64,000 bases of DNA from Streptomyces indicus (GTDB lineage: Bacteria; Actinomycetota; Actinomycetes; Streptomycetales; Streptomycetaceae): contig NZ_FNFF01000001.1 of assembly GCF_900100315.1 (NCBI RefSeq), positions 124,001 through 188,000 of the forward strand. The letters are read 5' to 3'. Numbering within the stretch: position 1 is the stretch's first letter; the number at the start of each line of letters is the position of its first letter. Below, one piece after another: positions 23,619 through 32,691 of the stretch. A program made the translations under genes and the position numbers. The notes under the pieces were generated by a model. That model saw only the letters and a program-made list of their open reading frames with translations. It searched no databases and was not told the origin of the DNA.

Positions 23619-23681
23619 GCCCCAGTCATACCAGTAGGGGCATGAGGCGTGGGCCGGACCGGTGTCCGGCGGCCGCGGTGC

Positions 23682-24467
23682 TCAGTACGCGGCGCGGGCG
23701 GCGCTCAGGCCGCGGCCCTCCGCGTACGCGAGGGCGGCTGCCGGGAGCTCGCCCTCACGGCCGGTGAGCAGCACGGTCAGGGTGCCGGTGGCCGGAGCGT
23801 CGGGGGCGGGCTCGATGTGCGTACGGCGCAGGGCCTGGGCGGCGACGGCGCCCGCGCTGCCGTGCAGGACGAGCGGCGGCTGACCGGGCTGCTGCACGGC
23901 GGCGCGGATGCGCTCCGCGACCAGTTCGTAGTGCGTGCAGCCGAGGACGACCGCGCGGACGTTGCGCGGGGTGAGGGCGGCGGCGGCCGCGACGGCGCGG
24001 TCGATGGCGGCTTCGTCGGCGTGCTCCACCGCGTCGGCGAGACCGGGGCAGGGCACCTCGGTGACGTCCACCCCTGCGGCGAACTCGGCGATCAGACCGC
24101 GCTGGTAGGGGCTCCCGGTGGTGGCGGGCGTGGCCCAGATCGCGACGGGACCGCCGCCCGCGGCGGCCGGCTTGATGGCCGGGACCGTGCCGATGACGGG
24201 CAGACCCGGTTCGAGGTGGGCGCGCAGCGTGGGCAGGGCGTGCACCGAGGCGGTGTTGCAGCCGACGATCAGCGCGTCCGGGTCCAGCGCGGCGGCTGCC
24301 TGGGCGCAGGCCAGGGCGCGGCCGGTCAGGTCCTCGGGGGTGCGCGGGCCCCAGGGCATTCCCTCGGGGTCGTTGGAGAGCACGAGATCGGCGTCGGGCC
24401 GCAGGCGCCGTACCGCGGCGGCGGCGGGGAGGAGGCCGATTCCGGAGTCCACGAGCGCGATCTTCAC
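23682..24467 (-). CDS. Glutamate/aspartate racemase-family protein
   Basis: A 261-residue cofactor-independent racemase of the MurI type. It has DSGIGLLPAAAAVRR at the N-terminus, and the two catalytic cysteines in GCNTAS (about residue 72) and LGCTHYE (about residue 183). Typical MurI signatures between them are partly altered: the PYG loop reads MPWGPRT. That suggests either divergent MurI or a related racemase with another amino acid. No second wall gene is adjacent. The GTG at 24467 lies 6 nt after TATGGT and has no ribosome site; the nearby ATG is out of frame. It is divergent from the glycosyltransferase. Confidence 0.85.
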   Translation of the reverse strand: MKIALVDSGIGLLPAAAAVRRLRPDADLVLSNDPEGMPWGPRTPEDLTGRALACAQAAAALDPDALIVGCNTASVHALPTLRAHLEPGLPVIGTVPAIKPAAAGGGPVAIWATPATTGSPYQRGLIAEFAAGVDVTEVPCPGLADAVEHADEAAIDRAVAAAAALTPRNVRAVVLGCTHYELVAERIRAAVQQPGQPPLVLHGSAGAVAAQALRRTHIEPAPDAPATGTLTVLLTGREGELPAAALAYAEGRGLSAARAAY

Positions 24468-24473
24468 CCGGTC

Positions 24474-24479
24474 ACCATA
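24474..24479 (-). promoter_or_regulatory. -10 hexamer of a leaderless start (racemase)
   Basis: TATGGT on the minus strand ends six bases before the GTG at 24467. No Shine-Dalgarno sequence is present. Confidence 0.5.
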
Positions 24480-24524
24480 GACGATCGGACCCCCACGCCC
24501 TTGACGTGGGGCATCATCGCGGGG

Positions 24525-25709
24525 ATGAGCGCACTCGCCTGGACCGCCTTCCTGTCGCTCGCCGCCTGGCTGTGGCTGCTGCTCGGCCAGGGCTTCTTCT
24601 GGCGCACCGACGTCCGTCTGCCGGCCCGCCGCGATCCGGACGCGTGGCCCTCGGTGGCGGTGGTCGTGCCCGCGCGCGACGAGGCCTCGGTGCTGCCGCT
24701 GAGCCTGCCCTCGCTCCTGGCGCAGGACTATCCCGGCCCCGCCCGGATCTTCCTCGTCGACGACTCCAGCTCGGACGGCACCGGCGACCTGGCCCGCGCC
24801 CTGTCCGCACAGCACGGCGGGCTGCCGCTGACGGTGACCACGCCCGGTGAGCCGCCGGCGGGGTGGACGGGGAAGCTGTGGGCGGTGCGGCACGGCATCG
24901 CGCAGGCGAGGACGGCGCAGGCGCCGGAGTACCTGCTTCTCACAGACGCGGACATCGCGCACGAGCCGGACAGTCTGCGGGAGTTGGTGGCGGCGGCGCA
25001 CGGCTCGGGGTTCGACCTCGTGTCGCAGATGGCCCGGCTGCGGGTGGCGAGCGGCTGGGAGCGGATGATCGTCCCGGCCTTCGTGTACTTCTTCGCGCAG
25101 CTCTACCCGTTCCGCCGGATCTCACGGGACCGCTCGCGCACCGCCGCGGCGGCGGGCGGGTGTGTGCTGCTTCGGGACGAGGCCGCGGCCCGCGCCCGGG
25201 TGCCCGACGCGATCCGGCACGCGGTGATCGACGACGTGGCGCTCGCCCGGGCCGTCAAGGCGTCCGGCGGCCGCGTGTGGCTGGGTCTCGCCGACAAGGT
25301 CGACAGCGTCCGCCCGTATCCGCACCTCGGCGACCTGTGGCGGATGGTCTCGCGCAGTGCGTACGCGCAGCTGCGCCACCAGCCGTTGCTGCTGCTCGGG
25401 ACGGTGGCGGGGCTGCTGCTCGTGTACGTGGTCCCGCCCGCCGGGCTGGTCCTGGGCCTCGCGGCCGGGGACGGACCCGCCGCCTGGGCGGCGGGCCTCG
25501 CCTGGCTGGTGATGACCGCGACGTACGGGCCGATGCTCCGCTACTACCGGCAGCCGCTGTGGCTCGCGCCGCTGCTGCCGGTGACGGCGGCCCTCTATCT
25601 CCTGATGACGGTGGACTCGGCGGTGCAGCACTACCGCGGGCGCGGGGCGGCGTGGAAGGGCCGGACGTATACGCGGCCGGACCGCGCCGAGCCCGCGCCC
25701 GACCGGTGA
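24525..25709 (+). CDS. Glycosyltransferase family 2, HpnB-like membrane protein
   Basis: A 394-residue GT2 enzyme. One N-terminal membrane helix (WTAFLSLAAWLWLLLGQGFF) precedes the catalytic domain with VVVPARDEASVLP, the first aspartates in LVDDSSSDGT, and the metal-binding TDADIAH. An acceptor motif follows at IDDVALARAVKASGG. Two or three helices close the chain (about 285-355). This is the layout of HpnB, the hopanoid-associated glycosyltransferase, though no hopanoid genes are near. The ATG at 24525 is chosen because homology begins there; it has only a GGGG stretch upstream. It is divergent from the racemase, whose start is 57 bp away. Confidence 0.85.
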   Translation: MSALAWTAFLSLAAWLWLLLGQGFFWRTDVRLPARRDPDAWPSVAVVVPARDEASVLPLSLPSLLAQDYPGPARIFLVDDSSSDGTGDLARALSAQHGGLPLTVTTPGEPPAGWTGKLWAVRHGIAQARTAQAPEYLLLTDADIAHEPDSLRELVAAAHGSGFDLVSQMARLRVASGWERMIVPAFVYFFAQLYPFRRISRDRSRTAAAAGGCVLLRDEAAARARVPDAIRHAVIDDVALARAVKASGGRVWLGLADKVDSVRPYPHLGDLWRMVSRSAYAQLRHQPLLLLGTVAGLLLVYVVPPAGLVLGLAAGDGPAAWAAGLAWLVMTATYGPMLRYYRQPLWLAPLLPVTAALYLLMTVDSAVQHYRGRGAAWKGRTYTRPDRAEPAPDR

Positions 25710-25753
25710 GACCGCCGTCCCAGGGAAGCGGCCCCCCCGTGTCAGCGGCCCGC

Positions 25754-27052
25754 TTACTTACGGCCCGGGGTCCAGTCCAGGCCCCAGCCGTACGCGTAGT
25801 CGACCGTGCGCTGCGGGCTGACGCCGCGCTCGGGGACCAGGAAGCGCGACTCGCGCCGGACCAGAAGGTCGCCGTGCTCGTTGGTGAGCAGGGCGAGGGC
25901 GCACACCGTGGACGGCACGGTGCACTCGTCGAGCGAGAAGTCGATCGAGGCGCCGTGCTGCGGGGTCAGGGTGACCTTCGCGTTCAGGTCGGCGAAGCTG
26001 CGGGCGCCCTCGTAGATCGTCACGAAGATGAGGATGCGCCGGAAGGCGTTCTTGTGGTCGAGGTTGATCGACATGTTCTCGCCCGAGGCGTTGGCGCCCG
26101 TGCGGTCGTCGCCGTCGAGGTGGATGAACGGGGGACGGTCGAGCGCCCCGAAGGCATTGCCGAGCGCCTGGATCACGCCCTTGCGGCCGTCCGCGAGTTC
26201 GTAGAGCGCACAGAGGTCGAGGTCGAGGTCGGAGTGCATGGCGACGGCGCGCCCGAGCTTCGCGCCCCAGCCCTTGAACTGCTTGCGCACCTCCCAGTTG
26301 AGGTTGATGCGCATGCCGCCCGAGATGCCGCCCTGCTTCGTCAGGGAGACGGTGGGCGCGCTCTTCGTGAGCGTCACTTTGGTCAGCTGGACGGGGGCCG
26401 CGGGCGGGGCGGCCGGAGGCGGCGGTGCGGCCGCGGGCACGTACGCCGGGGCCTGCGGGGCGACGGGCGGTGCGGGCGCGTGAGCCGGGGCAGGCGTGGC
26501 GACGGGGGCCGACTGCTGTGGTTCGTCGACCGTGATGCCGAAGTCCGTCGCCAGCCCTTCGAGTCCGCTGCTGTAGCCCTGGCCGACGGCGCGGAACTTC
26601 CACGCGCCCTGGCGCCGGTAGAGCTCGCCGAGGACGAAGGCGGTCTCGACCGTGGCGTCCGCGCTCTCGTAGCGGGCGAGTTCGGCGCCGCCCGCCGCGT
26701 CCACCACGCGGATGTGCAGTCCGGGCACCTGCCCGAACGAACCGCCGTCCGCGGAGGCCGCGAGCACCACGCGCTCGATGTCCGGCTCGATCCGGTTCAG
26801 GTCGACGGCCAGGCTGTCCACGGTCTGGCCGCCCGCGGCGCGCTTGCCCTCGTGGCGCACGGCGCCGGAGGTGTGCGCGGGCTGGTTGTAGAAGACGAAG
26901 TCCGCATCGCTGCGCACCTTGCCGGCCGCGAGCAGCAGCGCCGAGGCGTCGGCATCGGGTACGCCGGGGCCGGACCGCCAGCCGATCTCGACCCGCACAG
27001 CCGGCGCGGGCACCGCGACGTTCGACCCCTTGGGCATGGACTGCATGGACAT
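25754..27052 (-). CDS. Two-domain TerD/TerA tellurium-resistance-type protein
   Basis: A 432-residue cytoplasmic protein with two TerD-like calcium-binding domains. Domain 1 covers about residues 1-180 ([17 protein letters not shown], then [10 protein letters not shown]). A Pro-Ala linker of about 45 residues follows. Domain 2 spans about 230-425 with the [12 protein letters not shown] calcium motif, [14 protein letters not shown] and [13 protein letters not shown]. TerA proteins combine domains in this way. The family acts in stress complexes linked to metals, phage and surfaces rather than only tellurite. Three in-frame ATGs (27052, 27046, 27037) are close; the first follows GTGGGGGCAG. No other ter gene is nearby. 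Confidence 0.9.
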   Translation of the reverse strand: MSMQSMPKGSNVAVPAPAVRVEIGWRSGPGVPDADASALLLAAGKVRSDADFVFYNQPAHTSGAVRHEGKRAAGGQTVDSLAVDLNRIEPDIERVVLAASADGGSFGQVPGLHIRVVDAAGGAELARYESADATVETAFVLGELYRRQGAWKFRAVGQGYSSGLEGLATDFGITVDEPQQSAPVATPAPAHAPAPPVAPQAPAYVPAAAPPPPAAPPAAPVQLTKVTLTKSAPTVSLTKQGGISGGMRINLNWEVRKQFKGWGAKLGRAVAMHSDLDLDLCALYELADGRKGVIQALGNAFGALDRPPFIHLDGDDRTGANASGENMSINLDHKNAFRRILIFVTIYEGARSFADLNAKVTLTPQHGASIDFSLDECTVPSTVCALALLTNEHGDLLVRRESRFLVPERGVSPQRTVDYAYGWGLDWTPGRK

Positions 27053-27525
27053 TCTGCCCCCACAAGCGCTTCGGATAGGTCCCCAAGTCCGGGGCCCCGG
27101 ACATCGTCGCCGGTGAGGCCCCCCTGGTGTACCCGCTCAACTTAGCCCGCCCGTCGCCCGGGGCGCGCGGTGTCTTCACGGCCGGCACGAGGCCGGTGCC
27201 GCCTGCGCTCCGTCACGGCGGCCCACCGTTCCTGCCGTGTACCGCGTACCGCCACCCAAGCCTCCTACAGCCCCGATACGCGTCAACTCACCAGCTCAGG
27301 GCGGACGTTGGCCTCACCGTCCCGGGTGAACCTGCTCGGCGCCCGCAGGGGGCAGCCGGGGCCGCCCCGCGCGCCCCCGGCACGCGCCGTGCTCCCGCCG
27401 CCGGACACCGGCCTTTCGAACAGGGCGCGCGCCGCGGTTCACCGGAAGTTCATTCCGCGTGCCTGACCCGCGCCCGAGGTGGTGCGGGAGGCACCGCCGA
27501 CCGCCCCGTCCCGGAAAACAAACTG

Positions 27526-27543
27526 GACAATTGAGCGACAATT
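27526..27543 (+). promoter_or_regulatory. Direct repeat GACAATT, one helical turn apart
   Basis: GACAATT occurs at 27526 and again at 27537, 11 bp apart, in the AT-rich part of the gap. Response regulators bind such half-sites on one face of the helix. It lies about 150 bp before the DUF6643 start. Confidence 0.4.
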
Positions 27544-27678
27544 TGACCGTTCGTATACGCCTTGCGGGCCGTCGAGTTGAGCCGAAGGCACGCAAAGGGA
27601 AAGAGGAGCGTCAAGTTCTGATGTTTTCCACATGAGCCCCACCGATGTCAGGGCTATCCAACCAGCACATCGTGGGCT

Positions 27679-27684
27679 TAACTT
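27679..27684 (+). promoter_or_regulatory. -10 hexamer of a leaderless start (DUF6643)
   Basis: TAACTT ends seven bases before the ATG at 27692. No ribosome site precedes that ATG. Confidence 0.5.
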
Positions 27685-27691
27685 ATGTGCC

Positions 27692-28147
27692 ATGACCTCC
27701 CCCCGCTCCACCTACGGCGGCGGTTACCACTCCGCGCCGTCCTTCCCGGACACCCCGATCTACGACTCCCTCGTCGCCGAGCGGGGCACGCCGCAGATCG
27801 CCCCGATCCGGGTGCCTTCTGCGTACGACCAGCCGGGCAGCCACCTGCCCGCCCTGCCGGCCGCCCTTCCCGCGCTGCCGGCCGCGCCTTCGCCGCAGCC
27901 CGCCCCGCACTCGTACGCGTACGGGCAGCAGGCGCCGCTGCAGCACGCGCCCGCCCCGTACATCCCGCAGCAGCCCTCGGCCCAGCGCGGCGGGTACGCG
28001 GCAGCGCAGCCGATGCCGCAGCCCCAGCGCCCCGTGGCGAACTCCGGCTACGAGGCGATGCGCCCGGCCGCCCCGCGCCCCGCGGCGGCGCCGATGCCGT
28101 ACGAGGACCCGTACTACCGCCAGCACCCGGGCGGTCGCGGCTACTGA
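27692..28147 (+). CDS. DUF6643-type Pro/Ala/Gln-rich protein
   Basis: A 151-residue protein. The N-terminus is a recognisable conserved block of Streptomyces (MTSPRSTYGGGY, then DTPIYDSLVAERGTPQIAPI). After it comes a long low-complexity part rich in Pro, Ala, Gln and Tyr (HSYAYGQQAPLQ, YIPQQPSAQRGG), ending HPGGRGY. It has no membrane segment and is probably disordered. The ATG at 27692 matches the conserved start. An in-frame ATG at 27632 would add 20 residues lacking that conservation. TAACTT sits 7 nt upstream, so the message may be leaderless. Function unknown. Confidence 0.82.
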   Translation: MTSPRSTYGGGYHSAPSFPDTPIYDSLVAERGTPQIAPIRVPSAYDQPGSHLPALPAALPALPAAPSPQPAPHSYAYGQQAPLQHAPAPYIPQQPSAQRGGYAAAQPMPQPQRPVANSGYEAMRPAAPRPAAAPMPYEDPYYRQHPGGRGY

Positions 28148-28223
28148 CCGGGCGGCGGTCGCGGGCACTGCCCCGGCCGCGGGTGCGGACCGACCGGCCG
28201 AGGGGGTCCTGGGAGCGGACTGG

Positions 28224-28229
28224 CAGGAT
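28224..28229 (+). promoter_or_regulatory. -10 hexamer of a leaderless start (MOSC)
   Basis: CAGGAT ends six bases before the ATG at 28236. The gap holds only GGGCCC, so no usual ribosome site exists. Confidence 0.4.
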
Positions 28230-28235
28230 GGGCCC

Positions 28236-29057
28236 ATGCCGACCGCGATATTGCACTCGATCCACGTCCATCCGCTGAAGGCGGCGCGGGGTTTCGCGCC
28301 GTCCGAGGCCGTCGTGGAGCCCTGGGGCCTGGCCGGGGACCGCCGCTGGCTGCTCGTCGACGCCGCCGGACGCCTGATCACCCAGCGGGGACAGGCCCGA
28401 CTCGCCCTGGTCGAACCGGAGTTGCTGCCCGACGGGGTGCGTTTCCGCGCGCCCGGGCGCGATCCGCTGACGGTCGCGGTGCCCGAGCCCGGAGCGACCG
28501 TGACGGTGGGCGTGTGGCAGGACGACATCGAGGCGGTGGAGGCCGCCGCCGAGGCACACGCGTGGTTCAGCGCGTATCTCGGGACCGAGGCCCGCCTGGT
28601 GCATCTCGACGAGCCGGCCGTCCGCCGGCCGATCGACCCCGAGTTCGCGCGGCCCGGCGAGACCGTGTCCTTCGCCGACGGGTATCCGCTGCTGCTCGCC
28701 ACGACCGCCTCCCTCGACGCCCTCAACTCGCTGATCGCGCAGGGCGACCACCCCGACGAGGGGCCGCTGCCGATGAACCGTTTCCGGCCGAATGTGGTCA
28801 TCGAGGGCACCGAGCCGTGGGCCGAGGACGACTTCAAGCGCGTGGCGATCGGTGAGGCGGTGTTCCGTGTGGCGAAGCCGTGCGGGCGCTGCGTCGTGAC
28901 GACCACCGACCAGCTGACGGCCACGCGCGGCAAGGAGCCGCTGCGCACGCTCGCGCGCCACCGCCGCTTCGGGAGCGAGCTGGTGTTCGGGCAGAACCTG
29001 ATCCCGGAGACCACCGGCACGATCCGCGTGGGCGATCCGTTCGAGATCCTGGACTGA
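28236..29057 (+). CDS. MOSC-domain protein, YcbX/mARC-like
   Basis: A 273-residue protein. An N-terminal MOSC beta-barrel (IHVHPLKAARGF, then EPWGLAGDRRWLLVD) is followed by a MOSC domain. The molybdenum-cofactor-binding cysteine lies in KPCGRCVVTTTD at about residues 212-223. NRFRPNVVIEG and EDDFKRVAIGEAVFRV are the usual MOSC strands. YcbX and mARC reduce N-hydroxylated compounds using molybdopterin; YcbX has a C-terminal ferredoxin that this protein lacks, so a separate electron donor is needed. Translation probably begins without a leader. It is monocistronic. Confidence 0.9.
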   Translation: MPTAILHSIHVHPLKAARGFAPSEAVVEPWGLAGDRRWLLVDAAGRLITQRGQARLALVEPELLPDGVRFRAPGRDPLTVAVPEPGATVTVGVWQDDIEAVEAAAEAHAWFSAYLGTEARLVHLDEPAVRRPIDPEFARPGETVSFADGYPLLLATTASLDALNSLIAQGDHPDEGPLPMNRFRPNVVIEGTEPWAEDDFKRVAIGEAVFRVAKPCGRCVVTTTDQLTATRGKEPLRTLARHRRFGSELVFGQNLIPETTGTIRVGDPFEILD

Positions 29058-29309
29058 CCGCCGCTGCCCCGCCTCGACTGCCGGCAGGCCGCCGACGCGC
29101 GATCCTCGGCCGTCGGCCGCTGCGGACCGCTGGGATTCCACAGGAATACGGGGAACAATCACGGGCAGGGGAACACGCTCCACGGCCGTGGCGGGTCCGG
29201 GGCGCTCCGAAGGGGCGTCATCACATGGGATTGATGACGCCTGTGGTGGGCACCTGTGGTGCTGAACCGTGCCGTGCCGTCACCGCGGTCACGGAAGGGG
29301 TGCGCAGTC

Positions 29310-29915
29310 ATGCGAACGATCACAGGATTGTGGCGCTGGCGGGGCAATCCGCTGCGCCGCGCGACCGACCTCCTCGAGGCTTGGGTGGCTCTGTCCGCGC
29401 TGCTTGCCATGGTGCTCGTGGCGCCCATGGTCGGGGCCGCGGTGGGGGCATCGAGCAGCGCCGCGCTCAATCGTGCGGTACAAGTCCAGCACGACACCCG
29501 GCATCGTGTACAGGCGACGGTCGACAAAATTTCCGGTCAGGCCCGCATCGACCCCGACCCCGAGACCGCCTCCGAGCGCGACCGCACCGCCCGCGTGGTG
29601 GCCGACTGGCAGGCCCCTGACGGCACTTGGCACCACGGGACCGTGCCCAGCGGCATGACGCATCCCCGTCCCGGCGACACGTTCACCCTGTGGGTGGACG
29701 AGCGGGGCGAGCCGGTGCGCAAGCCCATGGCCACCGGTACCGCGGGCGTGCACGCAGGGCTCGCGGGTATCGGGGCGGCGGCGGCCACCGTGGCGTTGAT
29801 CGAAGGCCTGCGGCGGCTGGCCCGTTGGCAGCTCCTGCGCCGCCGCTATGCCCGCTGGGACACCGAGTGGGCCCAGGCCGGACCCGACTGGGGGCGTACC
29901 GGCACTGGAAGTTGA
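29310..29915 (+). CDS. Rv1733c-like two-helix membrane protein
   Basis: A 201-residue membrane protein of the Rv1733c family, common in actinomycetes. The N-terminal helix is DLLEAWVALSALLAMVLVAP. An extracytoplasmic domain of about 100 residues contains VVADWQAPDGTWHHGTVP and GDTFTLWVDERGEPVRKP. Then comes helix 2 (AGLAGIGAAAATVALIEGLRR) and a basic cytoplasmic tail. The ATG at 29310 follows GGAAGGGG; a longer frame from 29256 has weaker support. The last 8 codons and stop are copied in degenerate form 41 bp downstream. Function unknown; the mycobacterial homologue is a dormancy antigen. Confidence 0.85.
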   Translation: MRTITGLWRWRGNPLRRATDLLEAWVALSALLAMVLVAPMVGAAVGASSSAALNRAVQVQHDTRHRVQATVDKISGQARIDPDPETASERDRTARVVADWQAPDGTWHHGTVPSGMTHPRPGDTFTLWVDERGEPVRKPMATGTAGVHAGLAGIGAAAATVALIEGLRRLARWQLLRRRYARWDTEWAQAGPDWGRTGTGS

Positions 29916-29959
29916 GCCCTTGCATGCAGCCGGGGCGTACCGGCAGCTGTAGTTGAGCC
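29891..29959. repeat. Duplicated 3' tail of the Rv1733c-like gene
   Basis: A 28-base segment at 29891-29918, which contains the end of the gene and its stop codon, recurs at 29932-29959 with about 23 identical bases. Both copies share GGGGCGTACCGGCA and AGTTGAGCC. Confidence 0.75.
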
Positions 29960-30057
29960 GGCGCCGCACGGGCCGCTCGCACGCGGCACGGTGCGTTCCT
30001 CCTCACGGTCGAGACCTGCCCGACCGGTCAATACGGCCGGCCCGCGCACGCTACGGT

Positions 30058-30175
30058 GGTGCGTCGGACGCGGAATGCGCTGCATACGCGGATACGCAGC
30101 GCGCGGCACGTACGGCGCGCGGCGCGGGTGTGCGGCCGCAGGGTGCGCGCCACGCGGAGCGGTGCGTCGGACGCG
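30058..30175. repeat. 15-bp direct repeat upstream of the beta-helix gene
   Basis: GGTGCGTCGGACGCG occurs at 30058 and 30161, 103 bp apart, with looser similarity just before each copy. They lie in the 293-bp non-coding gap ahead of the gene at 30209; nothing else is visible in that gap. Confidence 0.6.
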
Positions 30176-30208
30176 AGGAACACGCAGAGGTGGGGGCTAA
30201 GCAGCGCC

Positions 30209-32605
30209 ATGGCTCAGGGCACGGTCCAGGTGACGCACACCGGCACGTCGAGGTGGCGGCGCCGCACCGGCGAGTACGCCTCGCTCGCCGCCGCACTCGA
30301 GGCCGCGGGCGACGGTGACGTGCTGACCGTCGCCCCTGGCACCTACCGCGAGAACCTTGTGGTGCAGCGGGCGGTGACCCTGCGCGGTCCCGAGGGCTCC
30401 CCCGGCTCCGTGCGGCTCGCGCCCGCGGACGGGGTGCCGCTGACGGTGCGGGCCTCCGCGATCGTCCAGGATCTGCAGGTCGAGGGGCAGGACGCGGCAG
30501 CGCCCGCGCTGCTCGTGGAGGACGGGGCGCCGGAGCTCGCCGATCTGCGGATCGTGACGCGTTCGGCCAGCGGTCTCGAGGTGCGCGGGGGCGCGCGGCC
30601 CACCGTGCGGCGCTGCACCGTGGACAATCCGGCCGGCATCGGGATCGCCGTACTCGACGGCGCGGGCGGCGTGTTCGAGGAGTGCGAGGTGGTCGCGGCC
30701 GGGCAGGTGGGCGTGGCCGTGCGCGGCGGTGCGCATCCGCGATTGGAGCGCTGCCGGGTGCACCACGCCTCGGGCGCGGGGTTCGGCGTGACCGGCGAGA
30801 ACTCGGCGCTGGAGGCGACGGGTTGCGAGGTGTACGAGATCAAGGGCTCCGGGGTGCAGGTCAGTTCGCGGGCCAGCGCGCACCTCACCGACTGCGATGT
30901 GCACCGCACCACGGCCGACGGGGTCACGCTCGACACGGACGCGGTGCTCACGCTGGCCGACTGCCGGCTGCACGACATCCCGGAGAACGCGGTGGATCTG
31001 CGCTCCCGTTCGGTTCTGACGCTGACCCGCTCGACCGTGAGCCGCTTCGGCCGCAACGGGCTCTCGGTGTGGGACCCGGGCACGCGCGTGGACGCCAACC
31101 AGTGCGAGATCCACGACAGTACGGGCGACTATCCGGCGGTCTGGGTCAGCGACGGCGCGACGGCCGTGCTCGACGCCTGCCGCGTGCACGACGTACCCGA
31201 CGCGCTTTTCGTCCTCGACCGCGGTTCACGCGCCGACGTGGTCGACTCCGATCTCTCCCAGGTCCGCAACACCGCCGTGTCGGTGAGCGACGGCGCCACC
31301 GCCCAGCTCGACGACTGCCGGATCCGCGAGGCCGCCACGGGGGCCTGGTTCCGTGACCACGGCAGCGGCGGCACGCTGAACGGCTGCACCATCGACGGGG
31401 CGCAGACCGGTGTGATCGTGACCAAGGGCGCCGATCCGTCCATCGAGCGCTGCACGGTGACCTCGCCCACGGAGGCGGGGTTCTACGTGTCGGCGGAGGG
31501 CCGCGGCTCGTTCCACGGCTGCCGCGTGACGGGTAGCGGCGGGTATGGCTTCCATGTGCTCGACGGCTGCCGTACGACCTTGCGCAAGTGCCGCACCGAG
31601 CGCTGTGCGCGCGGTGGTTACGAGTTCGCCGAGGACGGCCCCCTGGTCGAGGACTGCACGAGCGACGAGAGCGCCGGGGTCCGGCCCGTCGCCCAGGAGA
31701 CGGTCGTCCAGACCGCCACCCGGACCACCGGCCTCCTCGGCTCGATCCCCGGCCAGCGCACCACGGAGGCGGAGTCCGCACCCGCGCCGCCCGCCCGTAC
31801 ATCCAAGGCCGTGCTCGGCGAACTCGACAAGCTGGTCGGGCTGCAGAGCGTCAAGCGCGAGGTGCGGGCGCTCACCGACATGATCGAGGTGGGCCGCAAG
31901 CGGCAGCAGGCCGGCCTCAAGGCGGCCTCCGCGCGCCGGCACCTGGTGTTCACGGGCTCCCCCGGCACCGGCAAGACGACGGTGGCGCGGCTGTACGGCG
32001 AGATCCTGGCGTCGCTCGGCGTCCTGGAGAAGGGCCACCTGGTCGAGGTGTCCCGGGTCGACCTGGTCGGCGAACACATCGGCTCGACGGCGATCCGCAC
32101 CCAGGAGGCCTTCGACAGGGCCCGCGGCGGTGTGCTGTTCATCGACGAGGCGTACGCGCTCTCCCCCGAGGACTCCGGCCGCGACTTCGGCCGCGAGGCG
32201 ATCGACACGCTGGTGAAGCTGATGGAGGACCACCGCGACGCCGTGGTGGTGATCGTCGCGGGCTACACCGCGGAGATGGAGCGCTTCCTTTCGGTCAACC
32301 CCGGCGTCGCCTCCCGCTTCTCGCGCACCATCACCTTCGGCGACTACACCCCCGAGGAGCTGCTCCGCATCGTCGAGCAGCAGGCCGAGGAGCACGAGTA
32401 CCGCCTCGCATCGGGCACGGGCGAGGCCCTCACGAAGTACTTCACGGTCCTCCCGAAGGGCCTGGGCTTCGGCAACGGCCGCACGGCCCGCCAGACCTTC
32501 GAGGCGATGCTGGAACGCCACGCGGGCCGTGTCGCCCAGCTCGAAGAGGTGGACACGGACGACCTGACGCTGCTGTATCCGGAGGATCTGCCGGAGTTGC
32601 CGTGA
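30209..32605 (+). CDS. Right-handed beta-helix protein fused to CbxX/EccA-type AAA+ ATPase
   Basis: A 798-residue fusion. Residues about 20-540 form repeated beta-helix coils with DC/RC-x-(I/V) rungs such as LERCRVHHASGAGF, LTDCDVHRTTADGV and LDACRVHDVPDALF (more than 12 coils). After a Pro-Ala linker comes an AAA+ domain of the CbxX/CfqX/SpoVK type. It has Walker A GSPGTGKTT (about 585), Walker B VLFIDEAY (about 645) and the arginine-finger region RFSRTI. EccA of type VII secretion is a distant relative, but no ESX genes are near. The ATG at 30209 follows AGGTGGGGGC. It could be a molecular chaperone with a carbohydrate- or protein-binding scaffold; the substrate is unknown. Confidence 0.9.
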   Translation: MAQGTVQVTHTGTSRWRRRTGEYASLAAALEAAGDGDVLTVAPGTYRENLVVQRAVTLRGPEGSPGSVRLAPADGVPLTVRASAIVQDLQVEGQDAAAPALLVEDGAPELADLRIVTRSASGLEVRGGARPTVRRCTVDNPAGIGIAVLDGAGGVFEECEVVAAGQVGVAVRGGAHPRLERCRVHHASGAGFGVTGENSALEATGCEVYEIKGSGVQVSSRASAHLTDCDVHRTTADGVTLDTDAVLTLADCRLHDIPENAVDLRSRSVLTLTRSTVSRFGRNGLSVWDPGTRVDANQCEIHDSTGDYPAVWVSDGATAVLDACRVHDVPDALFVLDRGSRADVVDSDLSQVRNTAVSVSDGATAQLDDCRIREAATGAWFRDHGSGGTLNGCTIDGAQTGVIVTKGADPSIERCTVTSPTEAGFYVSAEGRGSFHGCRVTGSGGYGFHVLDGCRTTLRKCRTERCARGGYEFAEDGPLVEDCTSDESAGVRPVAQETVVQTATRTTGLLGSIPGQRTTEAESAPAPPARTSKAVLGELDKLVGLQSVKREVRALTDMIEVGRKRQQAGLKAASARRHLVFTGSPGTGKTTVARLYGEILASLGVLEKGHLVEVSRVDLVGEHIGSTAIRTQEAFDRARGGVLFIDEAYALSPEDSGRDFGREAIDTLVKLMEDHRDAVVVIVAGYTAEMERFLSVNPGVASRFSRTITFGDYTPEELLRIVEQQAEEHEYRLASGTGEALTKYFTVLPKGLGFGNGRTARQTFEAMLERHAGRVAQLEEVDTDDLTLLYPEDLPELP

Positions 32606-32691
32606 CGGTTCCGGCGTCACGGTGCCTGCGCGTCGATCGCGGTGACGGTGTCGCCCTGGGGAAGCTGTTCGGCAGGACAGTCCGGGCCGGC

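Larger units (their letters stand above)
27053..27691. other. 639-bp gap between TerD-type and DUF6643 genes
   Basis: No convincing gene here. GC content falls in the last 170 bases, marking a promoter region for the downstream gene. It holds a direct repeat at 27526-27543 and a ribosome-site-like AGAGGAG at 27602. A five-codon frame at 27621-27635 overlaps a second ATG by ATGA. The first 400 bases are GC-rich and show nothing else. Confidence 0.6.

Noticed and set aside
24863..27145. A 760-codon plus-strand frame over the glycosyltransferase and TerD-type genes.
   Set aside because: It runs through the end of one gene in another frame and then opposite a second; the composition is that of a shadow.
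27127..27534. A 135-codon frame in the gap after the TerD-type gene.
   Set aside because: There is no ribosome site or homology, the product is very Pro/Arg-rich and other frames in the stretch look alike. It covers a promoter-like AT-rich part.
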